A stretch of DNA of 64,000 bases. Source: Hyphodiscus hymeniophilus. Lineage: Eukaryota > Ascomycota > Leotiomycetes > Helotiales > Hyphodiscaceae. The first letter of the stretch is position 1. Every line of letters begins with the position of its first letter. Under the pieces are notes generated by a model. The model had not been told where the DNA came from and did no database searches. It saw nothing but the letters and a program-made list of their open reading frames with translations. The position numbers and the translations under genes were made by a program. Below, one piece after another: positions 10,692-24,100 of this stretch. The stretch is from contig VNKQ01000003.1 of assembly GCA_016508695.1 (NCBI GenBank), forward strand, positions 310,001 through 374,000, read 5' to 3'.

Positions 10692-13294
10692 ATGCCCAAG
10701 AGGAGATCACGTGGCGAGCCCACGCTGCCAGTCGAGCAGTTGATCATTCTGGGTGAGTCGAAGATTCATTTCGGAAGTTGTATGACTTAGTCTTGTAGGC
10801 TGGTGATGGGGCTGGGAAGGGGTTTGGATATATATATATATATCCGTTCATCATCGTCTGCACTCTTCTCTGCGTGGAGAAACTTGCTCATTTTGGCGGG
10901 GTAGGCGAAGCGATGCTGACAGACCCCCTCCTCCCCTCCACTCGCCTACCGCCCCTTTCAACGACTTCGAGTGAGGTCGAGGTGGAAGATGCTTGCCAAG
11001 CTGGGATCTGGCGTTACTCCCAATAGAGTGATGCTGCAGATATTTTTGTTTATATTTATTTACGCACTCACTCATCCATATAAAGCCTGCTCATAAACAC
11101 TCTTCCATGTTGTCCAAAAGTGGAGGTTTCTGCCAGCCGCCCTATCCTTTGTTCCCTAATACCACCAATTCGTCATTTCTTGCTCGTACTCAACATTCAT
11201 ACCCAGTGCAAAATCTAACCATCCTAAAGCAATATGTAGATTCGCAGAACCCGTGGCCTTGACTTCGGTCTTTCCCTACCTCGTAAGTCCTCCCGCTTCT
11301 CCAGAAATAAGGGAAAAGAAAAAAGAAGAAGAAGAAAAGAAAAAGGTCATCACCAACTGACAACCATCTAGCCAGCCATGATCGAAAGCTTCGGCGTGCA
11401 CAAGAAAGACATTGCCAAATGGTCCGGCCTCGTCTCCGGAGTCTTCTCCCTCTCACAATGTCTCACGGCAATCCTCTGGGGGAGAGCCTCCGATACCTTC
11501 GGTCGTAAGCCGACCATCTTGATCGGATTGACTTGCACCATGATGGCGAGTCTCATGTGGGGTGTCTCAAGCAGTCTTCCCATGGCTATCATGGCGAGAT
11601 CTTTGGCTGGAGCTTTCAATGGAAATGGTCCGCTTCTTCTGCCCATTTCAGGGACGTCGACTGACATGCATAGTTGGAATAATTCGAACCATGGTTGCCG
11701 AGATGGTTCCTGAGAAAGAACTTCAACCAAGAGCTTTTTCAGTAATGCCTCTGGTATGGAATCTTGGCTCAATCTTCGGCCCATCATTTGGAGGCTTCTT
11801 CGCCAAGCCCACCGAGAACCTATCAGGAATATTCGGGAACAGCAAGTTTCTCAAGAAGTACCCTTTCGCTCTTCCAAACATCGTAGCCAGCGGCTTCTTC
11901 CTGATAGGAATCAGCACCGGAATCCTCTTTCTCAAAGTGCGTGCCTCCCCTCCCATCCTCCGTTTTAACTAACAATCCAGGAAACGCTCGAGACCAAAAA
12001 ACACAAAAAGGACTACGGCCGAGCTCTAGGTGCCCGTCTTGTGTCATTCATCAAGACCATCTTCCGCCGTCACAAGCCCTTGAATCCCCGTCCATTCTCC
12101 CGTCGACACTCCGTCTACGACGAATCATCCGCGTCTCTCCTCCGGCCCACATCCTCAGCAGGGTCCGACACCTCAAAGGCATTCTCCGAAACTTACTCCT
12201 CAGCCTCCAAAGGCCACAAGCCCGCTCTCCCTCGCCCGACTCTCATCGAGGTATTCACACGCCAATCCGTAATAAACCTAATAGCCTATACCTTTCTTGC
12301 CCTTCACTCCTCAGCATACGACCAGCTTCTGCCAGTCTTCATGTACAACCCGCGCCAGAAACCAGATGCCACTAATACAAGGCTTCCTTTTAAGTTCTCC
12401 GGTGGCTTCGGTCTCGGCCCTGGCCGAATCGGGACCCTCTTCACCCTCTACGGGGTTCTGGGCTGCTTCGTCCAATTCCTCGTCTTCCCACCCGTAGCTC
12501 GCCGATTTGGGGTCCTGAATTGCTTCAAGGTCTGCGGAGCCGTCTTCCCCCTGATTTGGTTCGCCACTCCCTACACGGCAGTCATCCAAGACCCCGTCTC
12601 ACAGCAGATCGTCATGTTCGGGATCATGATCGTGAAATGCTTCGTCGTCATCTTCGCGTTCCCGTGCTCCGTCATCCTGCTCACCAACTCCGCCGTCTCG
12701 CTCCGCATACTCGGGACGCTGAACGGATTCGCCGTCTCCATCTCCGCCGTCGGGAGAGCTTTCGGCCCGGCACTCGGTGGCGCTGCGTTCAGTCACGGTC
12801 TGGAGACCGGGTACATGATCACGGCGTGGTGGATGCTCGGCACCATCGCCGCCATCGGCGCCATTCCCATCTGGTGGCTTCAGGAAATGGAGGGCTTCTC
12901 CAAGACGGCCGACGATTCCTCGGACTCGGAGAGCGAGCTCGATGGAGATAGCCTGCCCGACATCGCCGAGGATCGCGACGGCGAGCTCCTCGAGGGCGAC
13001 GAGGTCCTGGATTGGGACCCGAACGAGGAGGCCTTGGATACGGTCGATGGACCGCCGCTGAGTAGGACTAGCGCTGCGAAGAGGTCTTCTCTCGAGAGCG
13101 CAGGGAGGGGAGGCGGCACCGGGAAGAGAATCTCCCTCGATGGACTCAACAGCCTCTCTAGACTAGAACGCAGGATGAGCTCTCCCATCGGACTGAGAGG
13201 GGGCAGCGTGGGGCCTGGTGGTGGACGACGATTGAGCAATGGACTGGCGGCGAGTAATGGAGGGCTGGGGACTGGGGGGACTAGCTTTGCTTGA
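10692..13294 (+). CDS. MFS transporter, YCR023C/ZIF1-like
   Basis: Major facilitator of about 648 aa in five exons: 10692-10752, 11230-11282, 11372-11627, 11674-11936 and 11981-13294. The tiny first two exons encode MPKRRSRGEPTLPVEQLIIL and the conserved CRFAEPVALTSVFPYL, joined in frame to PAMIESFGV; no long open frame shows them. The first half has the MFS motif (GRASDTFGRKPT) and VGIIRTMVAEMVPEK. A central hydrophilic Ser-rich loop separates the halves, and the C-terminus is a long acidic/Ser-rich tail of about 130 residues. This subgroup resembles yeast YCR023C and plant ZIF-like proteins, usually vacuolar or plasma-membrane. The substrate is unknown. The first intron is unusually long (477 bp) and includes an (AT)n run. 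Confidence 0.88.
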
Positions 13295-13445
13295 GATCTC
13301 TTTTCACGACATGGAGATGGAGATGGGAGCCGTAAGGTGAGGTCAGGAAGCGATCGTACCTTATGTTTCGAGGCAGGTGCATAATACAGGGTTGGGATTT
13401 ACATAGCGTTTCTTCCGTTGATCGCTCATCGCTCGAGTTCGAGTT

Positions 13446-13477
13446 AGAATACCAGAATACCAGAATACCAGAATACC
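13446..13477. repeat. Tandem repeat, four copies of AGAATACC
   Basis: Four perfect copies of an 8-mer, followed by a partial copy. Seen directly; it lies in the 3' flank of the MFS gene. Confidence 0.9.
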
Positions 13478-13936
13478 AGATTACTACACCTACCACCTCT
13501 CGAAAACACGCGAACAAACAAACAAACGTATCCTCCTCCTCTCTTAAAACCGCACAAACTGCTTCTCTCACGCTTACTTCCAGCAACGCATTACACATCC
13601 AAGATATCTCATCTCATCACATCCCATCTTGAACATCACAATGTCTCGTCTCGTCTCATCTCGTCATAACCTCCCACATATTCCCTCCCCCTCCCCTCCC
13701 CTCCCTTCCCTTCCCTTCCCAACCTAACCATCAATAAACCTCAATACAAGCAAGTATAAATAAACCCTTACTTCTTCTTCTTCATCACGCGTCCCATCCC
13801 ATCCATCCCATCTCTCTCTCGATATCACTCGAAATTCCAGAATTCGAAAATCGAATATCGAAAATCGACTAAGCTGACGAGTATGAGATGAGTGAGGTTG
13901 TAGCTACTAGCTACGGTCCGGATGCAGAAAGTGGCT

Positions 13937-13983
13937 TATATATATATATACATCCATCCATCCATCCATCCCTCCATCCATCC
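13937..13983. repeat. Compound microsatellite (TA)n(CATC)n
   Basis: A run of TA dinucleotides passes directly into a run of CATC tetramers with one CCTC variant. It would be polymorphic between strains. Confidence 0.88.
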
Positions 13984-14522
13984 AGCGGCGATATTGCGCC
14001 CTAGGCTTTCACTGCTGGGAATGGAATCTCTTTGCTCTGCTACTTGTGAGCGGACGATGATGGGGAAAAGGCTTGTTTTTCTGGGTTCAGACGTCGAGAA
14101 CTATCACTATCACTATCGTCGATTCAGAGTAAGCGTGCTTGCGCTGTTTCGATGAGTATGAGTATGGTGGGATTTAGAAAGGCAAGGGCAGGGCAAGGCA
14201 GAGACTGGTCTGAGAAAGAGCGCGTTGGGATTTGAGATGTAGATCTAGAGGAGGGCGGCTTCGGCTTGAGCGATTGGTTGGATCGGAGCAATGTGGCCGG
14301 ATCAAGGTTCTGAACACATGGGGATCGCAGTGGAGGGATTTACGTCGACGAGGAATAGAGTATGTTTGGGCTGGATCAGTGTGGAGGGTTCATTGTACGT
14401 ATACCTGCGTTTAAAGCTAGGTGGTAAGAAACCGAACGAGGCTCAAGAGCTGAGTGGGATCAGGCTGGCTGAGAAGGGGGCGGGTTGAGCATTACACGTT
14501 CATATACATTGAGGGGATTTTC

Positions 14523-16133
14523 TCATTCTGGCTTTTGGCCATAGATGATATATCTTTCTGGGTCAGCTTTATTACCGCGACAGGTGAAAGGATGGAGACT
14601 CACATGGGCAGGTAGGAGTGGACGCTCCTATCCTTGATATCACTCTTAACCTTCATCAAAAAAACATCGACCTCCTCCTTCGTCCAGCCCAGGATCCGCG
14701 TGAAGAGAGCGAGCGAGAAGCCCTCGATGCCATAAGCCAGGTTCTCGCCCTGCCACAGACCCAGCGTCTTCTCCTTTTTGTTCTTCGGCCAGCCGTTAGA
14801 GGGCCATTTCAACGCCTTGGCTTTGACGTTTACGAACCCGGCATCTTTCATGAGTTGCTCGAATTGAGCACTGAAGTTGATGGGTTTTCCCGCTTTGGTG
14901 GACGCCTCGATCATGAACTCTGACCATTGGTACAAAGCGTGGTCCGGGGTGAGTGTACCGTCGTCGGAGAGGAAGGGGAACTTCAGATCTTGGAGTTCAA
15001 GGTAGCCTCCGGGTTCGAGATGGCTGCGATGTGGTTAGTAGTGGCCACTTGGACGGAGCGAGAACGCACGTGAGAGACTGATCGAAGAATTTCTTCCAAT
15101 TGTAAAATGAGACCATCATCATTCGACTGTGGATGTAACTGAAGGGTTTTGAGAAGGTCCAAGGCTCTTCCAGATCATCAATCTCGAAGGACAGGTTTTG
15201 TGGTATGCTTTCTAATATTAGGTGGGGTCTTGAGAGGTGAGGCAACCTACAACGTCGGCTGAGTTGGGCTTAAATCTACGCCGATGACCTGTTTAAATCA
15301 TGAGACGGATTCGGTGAAAGACTGGTTGAATGAGCCCATACCTCTGCTTCGGGATGCTCGTCGGCTAGAGGTTCAGATCAGTGAAGTCGCCAACGAAGCT
15401 AAGACGAGCATACCGAAGTCAATTGCCCAGATCCCAGTTCCTGTGCCCACATCTAACACTCGGTTGAGCTTACTACCTTTCTCGTTTGGGGGCGCGAGGC
15501 CCAATGCGCCGTCGAGGGATAGGGTGAACAGATGATGTTGAAGGTCTGCGTAACCAACGTCAGGATGTCCTTGGTAAGAGATGAGGGGCGAAACCTACCG
15601 AGTCTGTCTTTCTCTGGCTAAAATCGAGATGGGCAATCAAAAGCATGTTCACAGCTGGATCAAAATACGGGGGTTCACCTCATCATTTGGCATATGATAT
15701 TCTGGGAACCGATAAGCATTGGCCGAACGGCTGACCACTTCGTCAAGGGAATAGAGCCACTCACTTCCTTCTTTATATGCATGGTAAGTACGACCATGTT
15801 CAATACGAAAGTTCATGATACTAGATCCAAGAGACGCCGTAGAGTCTGCGCCTCGCATCTTTAAAAATTCAGCTGGGCGCTCTGGGTATATTTCTGCGAC
15901 CGACATACGTCTCCAAGAGCCGAATCGGCATCATCTGTACCATCTTCCTAGAATGCGATAATTAATTAGACATGTTGTTATGCATGACAAAATGAGGGTA
16001 CGTTGGACAGAGTTGCGCATACGGTGGCTGTGTCAGGCTCGATAAAGGCGTCGTGTCCGTCTACTGGTGGCGATACAGCAGCTGGTCCTCGCACAGGAGA
16101 ACCCACGACTGGCGGTTCCGGTGCACTGGACAT
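14523..16133 (-). CDS. LaeA-like SAM-dependent methyltransferase
   Basis: About 355 aa over 11 exons: 16133-16023, 15947-15909, 15858-15765, 15701-15679, 15617-15599, 15545-15414, 15364-15342, 15288-15251, 15207-15070, 15023-14604 and 14553-14523. All junctions are GT-AG and keep frame, and the joined product reads as the family. It has an acidic N-terminus, then MNFRIEHGRTYHAYKEG and YHMPNDEPEKDRLDLQHHLF, the SAM-binding motif VLDVGTGTGIWAIDFADEHP, then GVDLSP, FEIDDLEEPWTF, YIHSRMM, LEPGGYLELQD and a YIIYGQKPE end. It belongs to the class I methyltransferases around LaeA/TAM and secondary-metabolism enzymes. The substrate cannot be told. Three exons are 23 nt or less. No secondary-metabolite backbone gene is in the window, so a cluster role is not supported. 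Confidence 0.88.
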
Positions 16134-17056
16134 TTGAGGGGCAGGAATCGGCGAGGAGCAGGAATGAGGTCGTAGAAGAGAACAATGAAGCTTTCAGCGG
16201 TGGAGCGTAGACTACTGATGTGCGGATTCGTAAAGCCAACGCACGTGGCAGCTGACCGTGGTCTGGCTTTAGCCCGAATTGTTATACTTGCCGCCCCCAG
16301 TATGTTCCAAGTAAAGAGTTCTGCGATTATTTGAATGCATCGCGGAAGCTAGAGCGCGGTTTATGTCCATTGGACGATGCTGCGGAGGGACGGCAGAAAA
16401 GAGAAGAGTATCTATCTGTAAGTAGAACGCCATCGCCACGAGGGAAGCTAGTTAGGTAGGAAGGAGGGGTAAAGAGTGCGCGACTGTAGGTGAGAGCCGT
16501 TCGAGCTAGATAGAATCACCTATCGTTACGGTTCTGGGCCAATGATGCAAGTGCTTCAAGTTAATGCTAAATGGCCAACACCTACCAAGGTTAAATCGTG
16601 ATGACTAGCCATCTCGCCATTTAGACCCCAGTAAGACCGCAACTGGAGCATCATTGCGTTGCTTAAAGCTACCAATGCTATCGTAGCTACTTGTGACGAC
16701 TAAAAGTCTGCCATTGAAGAAATATTATGACAACTACTTGGGATTATGGATGGGTAATGTACAGTCTTCAGCTCACAGATCATAGATGAATATCATTACA
16801 TCAGATTTTCCCTTCTAGTTCTATATTTTGGGCCGTCGACTCTCAGTCGTTCGAAATAAACCAGGTACCGGATTAATATGCTTTTCTTCGCCGTAACCTT
16901 ATTGCGTGTCTCTGTGGCGATTGCTTTCTTGTGCTTCTGTTGCAAGCAGAACGTCGTTGATTGTAACGAACAAGCGCCAGGACGAGCAAGAAGTTCTACC
17001 ACGATCGCAGAGCATCGAGCTTGTGTATTGATCGATATTTTGGTTCAGCAGCTTGC
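16134..17056. other. Spacer upstream of methyltransferase
   Basis: About 0.9 kb holding the methyltransferase promoter and the 3' flank of the next transporter gene. I see no gene or notable repeat in it. Confidence 0.6.
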
Positions 17057-18577
17057 TCATTTGTCTTTCGTGTAAACCGAACGTTGGCGCCAACTGAAGC
17101 CATAGCGCATGATGACGATAGGCAAAGGGATCAAGACGAGACACACAGCCGCCGTCACCAGAAAGCCGTATCCAAGTCCAAGTGCATCGGTCAAAGGAGG
17201 AATGGCCAGTGGTAGCAAAGTTCCACCTAGACACCTCGCAATGAGCAGGCCCGTCAAAGCCGAAGCTGAGTAGAGGCCAAAGGCGTCCACGACATACGAA
17301 GACAGAGGTACCCATGTCAAGATCAATGCGAAACCCATTAGACCCATGGCAAGGAGCAACACCCCCACTGGCCAATGGAGATATGGTGCCCATCCATATA
17401 GTGTTATGATGAAAGGTAGTATGGCTATACCTCCAATCAAGAATGGCAAACGATCTTCCGGTCGAGAAGGACCTTCACGTGACCTTCCTAGAGCGATATA
17501 TGTCTTGTCAAGGAACAAATTGCAGACTACGATTGCAACAGATGCCCCGATACTGAAACTCAAGAAGGAAGCCCCGATCATGGCTGGTGAAAAGCCGTAG
17601 ACCTCTCTCAGCATCCCAGGAAATGTCGTGGCAGTAATATAATAAAGACTGAACACGAATCCACCAGAGAATGACAAGATCTGAAGCACGCCAGAATCCG
17701 CCATGACAAGAGCAGGCCGCTGGATAGCAGTCTGCAAAGCAGACCAACTCCGTGTTTCATCAGCCTTCTCCTCCCACGCACATTTGAGCGAATCATCTCT
17801 GGTCTCCTTCCGCAAACGTGCAGCCCGGCGCTGCAGAATCGGAACCTTGTAGGTCTCGCGAAGAAGCGTGAGAAAAAAGATCTGGCAGGTCACGGCCACA
17901 GCAGCACAAATCCAGAGAATCTTTCGCCATCCAAGAGTCTCAGCTATGGCGCCGCTGATCGCTGGTCCGATGGCACCCCCAAGAAGCGGAGCGAGCATGA
18001 TGAGAGACATTCCTGAGCCCCGAGATTCGGAGGCGTAGATGTCACCAATGATGGCTGGACTGAGGACATTCGATGCAACAGCGAAGCCAGTCAAGAATCG
18101 TGCAAAGATGAAAACATTCGTCGTTGGACTGATCGCCGCAAGTACTGTCCCTAGGATGAAGACGGTGTTGGCGACGATAAAGATGGGATACCGCCCGTAA
18201 ATTTCGGAAAGAGGGGCGATGAGCAGAGGTCCTGCAGCTTCTCCGAGCTCCCAAACTGTCACCAGCAAGATGCTGGCTGATTTGCTCTCCTTGCCGGACA
18301 GGTCAAGGACGATCCGGTCGGCCACAGGCACGACTCCAATGCAAGTAAAAGTTCTGACATTGTCAACGAAGTGTGGCTAGATTTTTTGATCGGAGTCAGC
18401 TTACACGGTGAAAGCCATGAAGGCAAGTAGAAGAACAACGCCGAGTTTATAGGCCTTGGGCCAATCGAGTGGATTATCGGGATCGCCATTTGGATCAAAA
18501 TCTACCAGAGGCTCTTCTGTGACAACAGCTTCACTCTCGATTGTATGGCCTAGCAAAGGCTGTGTCTCGTTGGGCAT
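17057..18577 (-). CDS. MFS transporter, DHA1 (drug/polyamine) type
   Basis: About 489 aa in two exons (18577-18405 and 18353-17057). The 51-bp intron, GTAAGC to CAG, restores TFTCIGVVPVADRI. The N-terminus is hydrophilic and ends in DNPLDWPKAYK, a typical DHA1 entry into helix 1. Twelve hydrophobic segments follow, with SEIYGRYPIF between helices 2 and 3, the fourth-helix RFLTGFAVAS region, GDIYASESRGSGMS, and a large central loop rich in Arg and Glu. Relatives are fungal multidrug and polyamine exporters such as the Tpo/Flu1 group, usually at the plasma membrane. The true substrate is unknown. Confidence 0.88.
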
Positions 18578-21132
18578 GGTGATGGTTTAGTCTGATCGCA
18601 ACATAAAGAAAAAAAGTTCGGATTTAAATCATGATAGAAGTGGGGGTGATCAGTAAATAGGGTAGCGCTGACGGGACTTTCCTAATGCAGGGCACTAAAG
18701 CCTACTATCAAGCAGATTAGTTAAGAAATGCGGAAGAGCAGATTGCGATCATGAACTTTATATAGAGGAAAGTATTTGTGGAAAAAATGATTGAGTCCTT
18801 GACTGCTTCCAAAGCTCCGGATTTTGAATCATTTGTGTTACCCGATCACCCAAGCAAAGATGCAAAGCTTCTTCTTGGGAAGTACAGTACACAGTGAATC
18901 TAGTAGCCCCTGCAGATGGCGATAAGCCTTGGTGCATCTGTCGCTGTGTGCCCTTGGGACGGATGACCAATGACAATCCCCGACACAAATGTCGTTTTTC
19001 ATCATCAAGCAAGAGTTTGTGTGCTTCAGAAGCTTACTAATTTATAGGATGCATGGCATAAAATGGCCGTCGCTCAGGAAGTCAGCGATGTTTGTAGCGA
19101 GTAAGTCTATGCCTAGAACGGGTATGCTAAGGCCTCGGGAGCTCAGGGGCTGCCAAAATGGGCCGTGTTATGGGGAAGAACATCTCTCGCGAGATGATGT
19201 CTTCAATGCTGCTATATCTGTAGATGTATCCCTATTGTGCAGTATGTATGCATGTATGCATACAGATTCTGTGTTCACCTGTTGTGCTGCGAGCCCTGGA
19301 ACCCAAAGAATGCACAGGAGCACGTATTCATCCCACCCAGAAAGCCCTATGCCGTTCTTTCCAATGCGGAATCATGCATCGTAGTATCTGCATCATCTTG
19401 TATATGTAAGACACATTAGTTCGTCATACGAGGAAGAATTTTGTTACAATTCTCCTGCTTATGTTTAGGGTTCGCGACCGCTAGCCATCCCTAATCTGCG
19501 GCGAGATAGCCACAGAGACAACCCAAGTAAAGTCTGGCAAGCGGGTTGATATCAGTGTGGGGAGTAGCCTCCCTGCTATCTGTGGGGCAAAGTCGTTGAA
19601 TTGGATTTCTTGGGGTGCGACAAGGCTAATGAGGATTAGATGAGAGTGCCTGGAGGTCTAACCCGTGGTGTCTGACACTTGGTAGCCGTGAGTTGCGATT
19701 CCCAAATTGACTTTGTTCACGGGGCTTTCCTCTTGCTCTCGCTCTGCTGTACGGTAAAGATTGAGGAGTATCCACCACTTCGACATCGTCGGCTTCTGGA
19801 TGCGAAATTTTTTCTTCTTCGAGATCTTCGTAGGAATGTAAAATCGGGTTCCATACGTATGATCTGAAAGGCTCAGCCACTCGAGAGGACATCCTCACTT
19901 GAATGGGCTAGGGAAGTCTCGTTCTCTGGTACTGTAATGCAAGAAAGTGATATAGCATACATTGGTAGCCTTGCAAACAGTAGTGGAAGTCCAACGTTGG
20001 TTCAGTCTGCTGTATATCATTGGCTGATCTACACGTGATTCTACATGAAACACCACCAAAGATAAAACACCTTTCTGGATAACGAGTAGTCGGCAAGGAC
20101 AGGATGATAAAGATACAAGACAGCTCCAGAACGATGAATGACGCATAACTTGCGAGGCTCTAGACGCTCATGCGCTTTTAGACATGCAACAGCCGTCGCT
20201 CAAGCACTGCGTTTAGTAATTCATATGTATGGACTGTACATATTCTGGTACCACGCCTTCGGAAACCATCCAAATCCTCTGATGCAGGGTAAACACAATG
20301 CGTCCCCTGCAGGTGATCGACTCCTTAGATGCAGCAATGACGAAGCGCAAAATGTTGATTGCCACGAGGAGGATAAGGAGGAGGAGGAGGAAGAAAAGGC
20401 GTGAAAGCGGTGATGCGTTGGCAGGATAATGAATGAGTATTGGGGTTGGGTGTTCTTGTTGGCAGGGATCGCGTAGAGTTCGTGGTGAAGCCCACGCTCC
20501 TCGCAATCACATTGGCACCAGATTCATGCAACTTTGCCAATGAGAGCCCATCGCACCTCTTTCTCGCAAAACCCCAGTTTCCTTGCCAATATCACCGCTT
20601 GGGAATTGATAGCTGGGGCCGGGTGTTGAAGTTAGCCCCTGGCTTGACTGATCGTCAGTCAGGTCGTCTCACCGTCATCAACGACGTCTTTCCATCATTC
20701 ATCTCATATTCACACAAAAAATACTCCGAGGTCTTCCTCACCCTGTGGCTGTTGTTCAGTTGTCGTTTGCCACTATTGATGAATTGAAAGCTGGTCGTCC
20801 TCACCGCCCTCTCACTCGTCCCAAAACGTGCCGCTTAAGCACCAGAACCGCGAGATTGGCAACCCCTGAAAGTGTCCGATAAAGTTTCCCTTTCCAAATT
20901 TGGGCGAGGTCCCCCTTTTCCAGCAACACAACTCGACAATACGCAGCTCGAAAGACGAGAACGTCCTCATCTCACTTATACACTCATTCACCTCTTGTTT
21001 TCCTGCGCCATTCCGGGCTCGACGCCTTTTCGGACTGAGGTTTTGCCGCACTTCCCAACTTTCTGTACAACACAATTCGACATATCATATGCGACGCGTC
21101 TAGGAAACCACAACCCTCACAATACAGTCAAG
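18578..21132. other. 2.5-kb intergenic region
   Basis: Divergent spacer between the DHA1 transporter and the Msb1/Mug8 gene. Open frames here are short (131 aa or less) and not protein-like. A GGA-rich purine tract lies at about 20367-20396. The part after about 20650 is pyrimidine-rich and probably forms the Msb1/Mug8 promoter and leader. Confidence 0.6.
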
Positions 21133-24100
21133 ATGCCCAGCTTCTTCTCCAGATTGAAGGGCAGAGATGGCCCAACGAAGGCCTCGAAGAAGAAAGGCAC
21201 ACAGCAAGATTCCTTGGCTGATACTCCTGCAAAGCCAAAATGGGAAGATGCGTGGATGCGCAAGTCTGTTGATCCTGATGAGGTACAAGAGCTTCTAAGA
21301 GGTTGCACGCTGGAATTGAAGTCCAAAGGTACGATTCGGTGATAGCTTCCCGTTACCGATTATGCACCAACCCATATAAAACACTTTCTGTACTACATAG
21401 GCTAATTGATTGCTCCTGACAGCTCTCGATACACCTTTCCTGCTCCTTCCTTTCCGACCGACCTCAGATCCTAGCGCGGCGCGAACCTTTATAAGAAACT
21501 TCTTTGATAGGAGCCAGCACATGCGTGGCGAGGCTTTGGCACAAGAGTTAAGGCTGACCGAGCCAATGGTGAGGATCAACTGATCTGGACATATTGGCAG
21601 CGACTGACACGGTGCAGGTTCTGTGCAGTGTTGTTAAATGGTGCTGGAGCAGATTACCAGGCGGAGTTGTATCATGGGAGGCATACGAGCTATTCAAAGT
21701 GGGAGAATCAGGTATGGAGGATCGAACTCCTGTTTCGTGTCTGTTACTGAACCTTTCGCAGATTCAAATATGGCCCGAGACTCGTTTGCGACTTTTATAC
21801 CCCTGAGTGTTGAATCTGATTCCCGAACAAAGATCATCTTCGACTTCTTCGACCTTTTGTCTGCGATTGCGGCGCATGGAAAGACCAATGGCTTGGGAGG
21901 TCGTAAATTGTCGAGACTAGCAGGCTGGTGGGCTTTTGAGCATTTAGACACTGGCAGTGGGTTTGAGGGAGGATATAAAACATGGGAACGGTAAGTCACT
22001 TCAAAGAGGAGCAAAATACTGATATGCTAACAACATTTTAGTGCTGCGGACGCTGCTAGCCATTTATTCTTCGCATACCTTCGATCCCTTTCCCCAGAAT
22101 CGATCAAAGGACTCAATGGAATATCCACCCTACCAATGTCACTCCAAAAGCTTGTTCAAGAGACTGAATACCCACCTGAAAGACCCGAACTTCTTCAAAC
22201 AACCACGACCAAAGTTGTTATGATAGTAAATTCGGTTTCACCGACCCCATTTGCACTGCTCCGACGCGCAAACCATTTCCAGTACAGAGACGATGATCGT
22301 GCTCTGCAAGAATTTGCTGAGTATGAAGATCCAGTCAAAGCATTGACAGATGAATGTCGTCGTGTCTTGAGATCGATCTCTTCGGCAAATCAGTCCCAAG
22401 TTTCATCCTCTAAAGACTCTACCGGATTGCGCGATGCTTCGTGGTCAAGATTTGAGGATATAGGATTCTCTGGCGGATTCGATGAAGAAGTCGAGGAAGA
22501 TGAGGAAAGCAATTTCATGAAGCCTCGTAAGAAGGAAGGATTAAGATCTACACCACATCCTAGAAATGTTGGAGTGCTCAGACCCACAACTCCGTCCTGG
22601 GCAGACTTCCTATCTTCGGGATTTGTTGATGAGGCTACGAATGGTCCTGCGCCATTACTGCTTCCACCAGATAAGATTCTGCCCCCTATCGACACTCGTG
22701 GACGAAGCTCTCAATCGCACCGACCGAGACTGGAATCGGATAGGAACCTTGAGCCAGGCGAGCTTGCGAGCATAACCAGATTCGATCTTGATGATTCATT
22801 CTGGTGGGTCTGGATTACTAGTCTGGCGGGCGAAGAAACACTGGAACGAAAAGCAGCTTTTGGCCGATGCTCATTAGTAGAGACGATCATTCGTGGTGGC
22901 CGATGGCTTGTCATGGAAGAAATGGTCAAGGGAGCAGCACCGGAACCAGAGCAAGGATACATTGCCGAGAAGAAGAGCTTCTGGGGCCGATCAAAGAAGA
23001 ACAAGGCAATGACTCGGAGTAGATCGACTGGACAAAAGACTCCTGCCCTTAGCGCAACTACACTGCCAGGTTTTAACACAAGCCAAAGTGTGGGGGTTAG
23101 CAAGACAAGCATCGGTCCCGATCAACAAGCTCGAATCCAGGCTGCTGCAGTTCAGTTACAACAGAGACAGAGGCTGCAAGACCTTCAGCATCACGGGAAT
23201 GGTCGACGGGGACGGAACGACTTAGATATGCAATCGCAAAAGACCAACAGCGTTTTTACATTGCAACCTGTTATCATGAACGAGGCATCTCCCGCGATGA
23301 AATGGGCCAACAAATACGATAAGGACGCAATTCGAGAAGCTTATCTTGCGAACACCAACCATGGGCGAGGACTTGGTGAGGCAACCATGCAAACCAATGG
23401 CAACACAAAGAGTCAGGACACTCTGAGACCAACTCAGAATATTCAACGAATCAACTCACAAGAAAGAGATCTACCAGCGCCGCCTTCTGAAGGCCCTGAA
23501 GTTCCCTCTAAGGCACCGACGCCGCCACCTTTCCCACCAACCCCTACTGCAGACGCAGAAGAAGAAGAACACATCCTACTATCCGAAAAAGCTGCAGAGG
23601 TTGTCTTACCTGAAGATACACACCCTGCTTACGTACCCGCTAGTTCTCCATTACCACCAGCAGAGAGTCCGAGAGTTTCAACTGACCCTCATCCCTCAAG
23701 TGGATCGAGCCCCGAGAGCAAGAAGCACAACAAACTCAAGAAAAAAGAAGCCGGTGGTGGGTTTCGCAAGATGTTTGGTCGAAACAAGAACCGTCAGTCC
23801 AAGGTTCCGGAAAATTCTGGAGACGCCCTCAACGGAAGCAACGGCGGTCTTCAACCTGGCGGAGCTACCCTTGGAAGGCGCTTCTCTGGATTCAAAAAGA
23901 AGAGTCCAGTGACTTCTCCTGTTTCAGAGGCCAGTCCTAGTTTCTCGCCTGATACCGCACCAACTGAGGAGGAAGAAACCACGCCTGTCGCATCAGCCCA
24001 TCAACAATATGACCGCTCATACGATCCCTCCATTCGCGATAGTCTTTCTCGTGTCGATACAGCGGATGCACATGAAGCTCGCCAAGCCTTCTCAAGTTTT

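Larger units (their letters stand above)
13295..14522. other. Microsatellite-rich spacer
   Basis: Convergent spacer between the MFS transporter and the methyltransferase, with no supportable gene. It is rich in simple repeats: an 8-bp repeat at 13446-13477, CTCGT/CTCAT units near 13640-13670, a CCCTT/CCCCT tract at about 13685-13720, and (TA)n followed by (CATC)n at about 13937-13983. Confidence 0.7.

Noticed and set aside
14523..18577. Secondary-metabolite cluster around the LaeA-like methyltransferase and DHA1 transporter
   Set aside because: No polyketide synthase, peptide synthetase, terpene cyclase or pathway regulator in the window; two neighbours alone are not enough.
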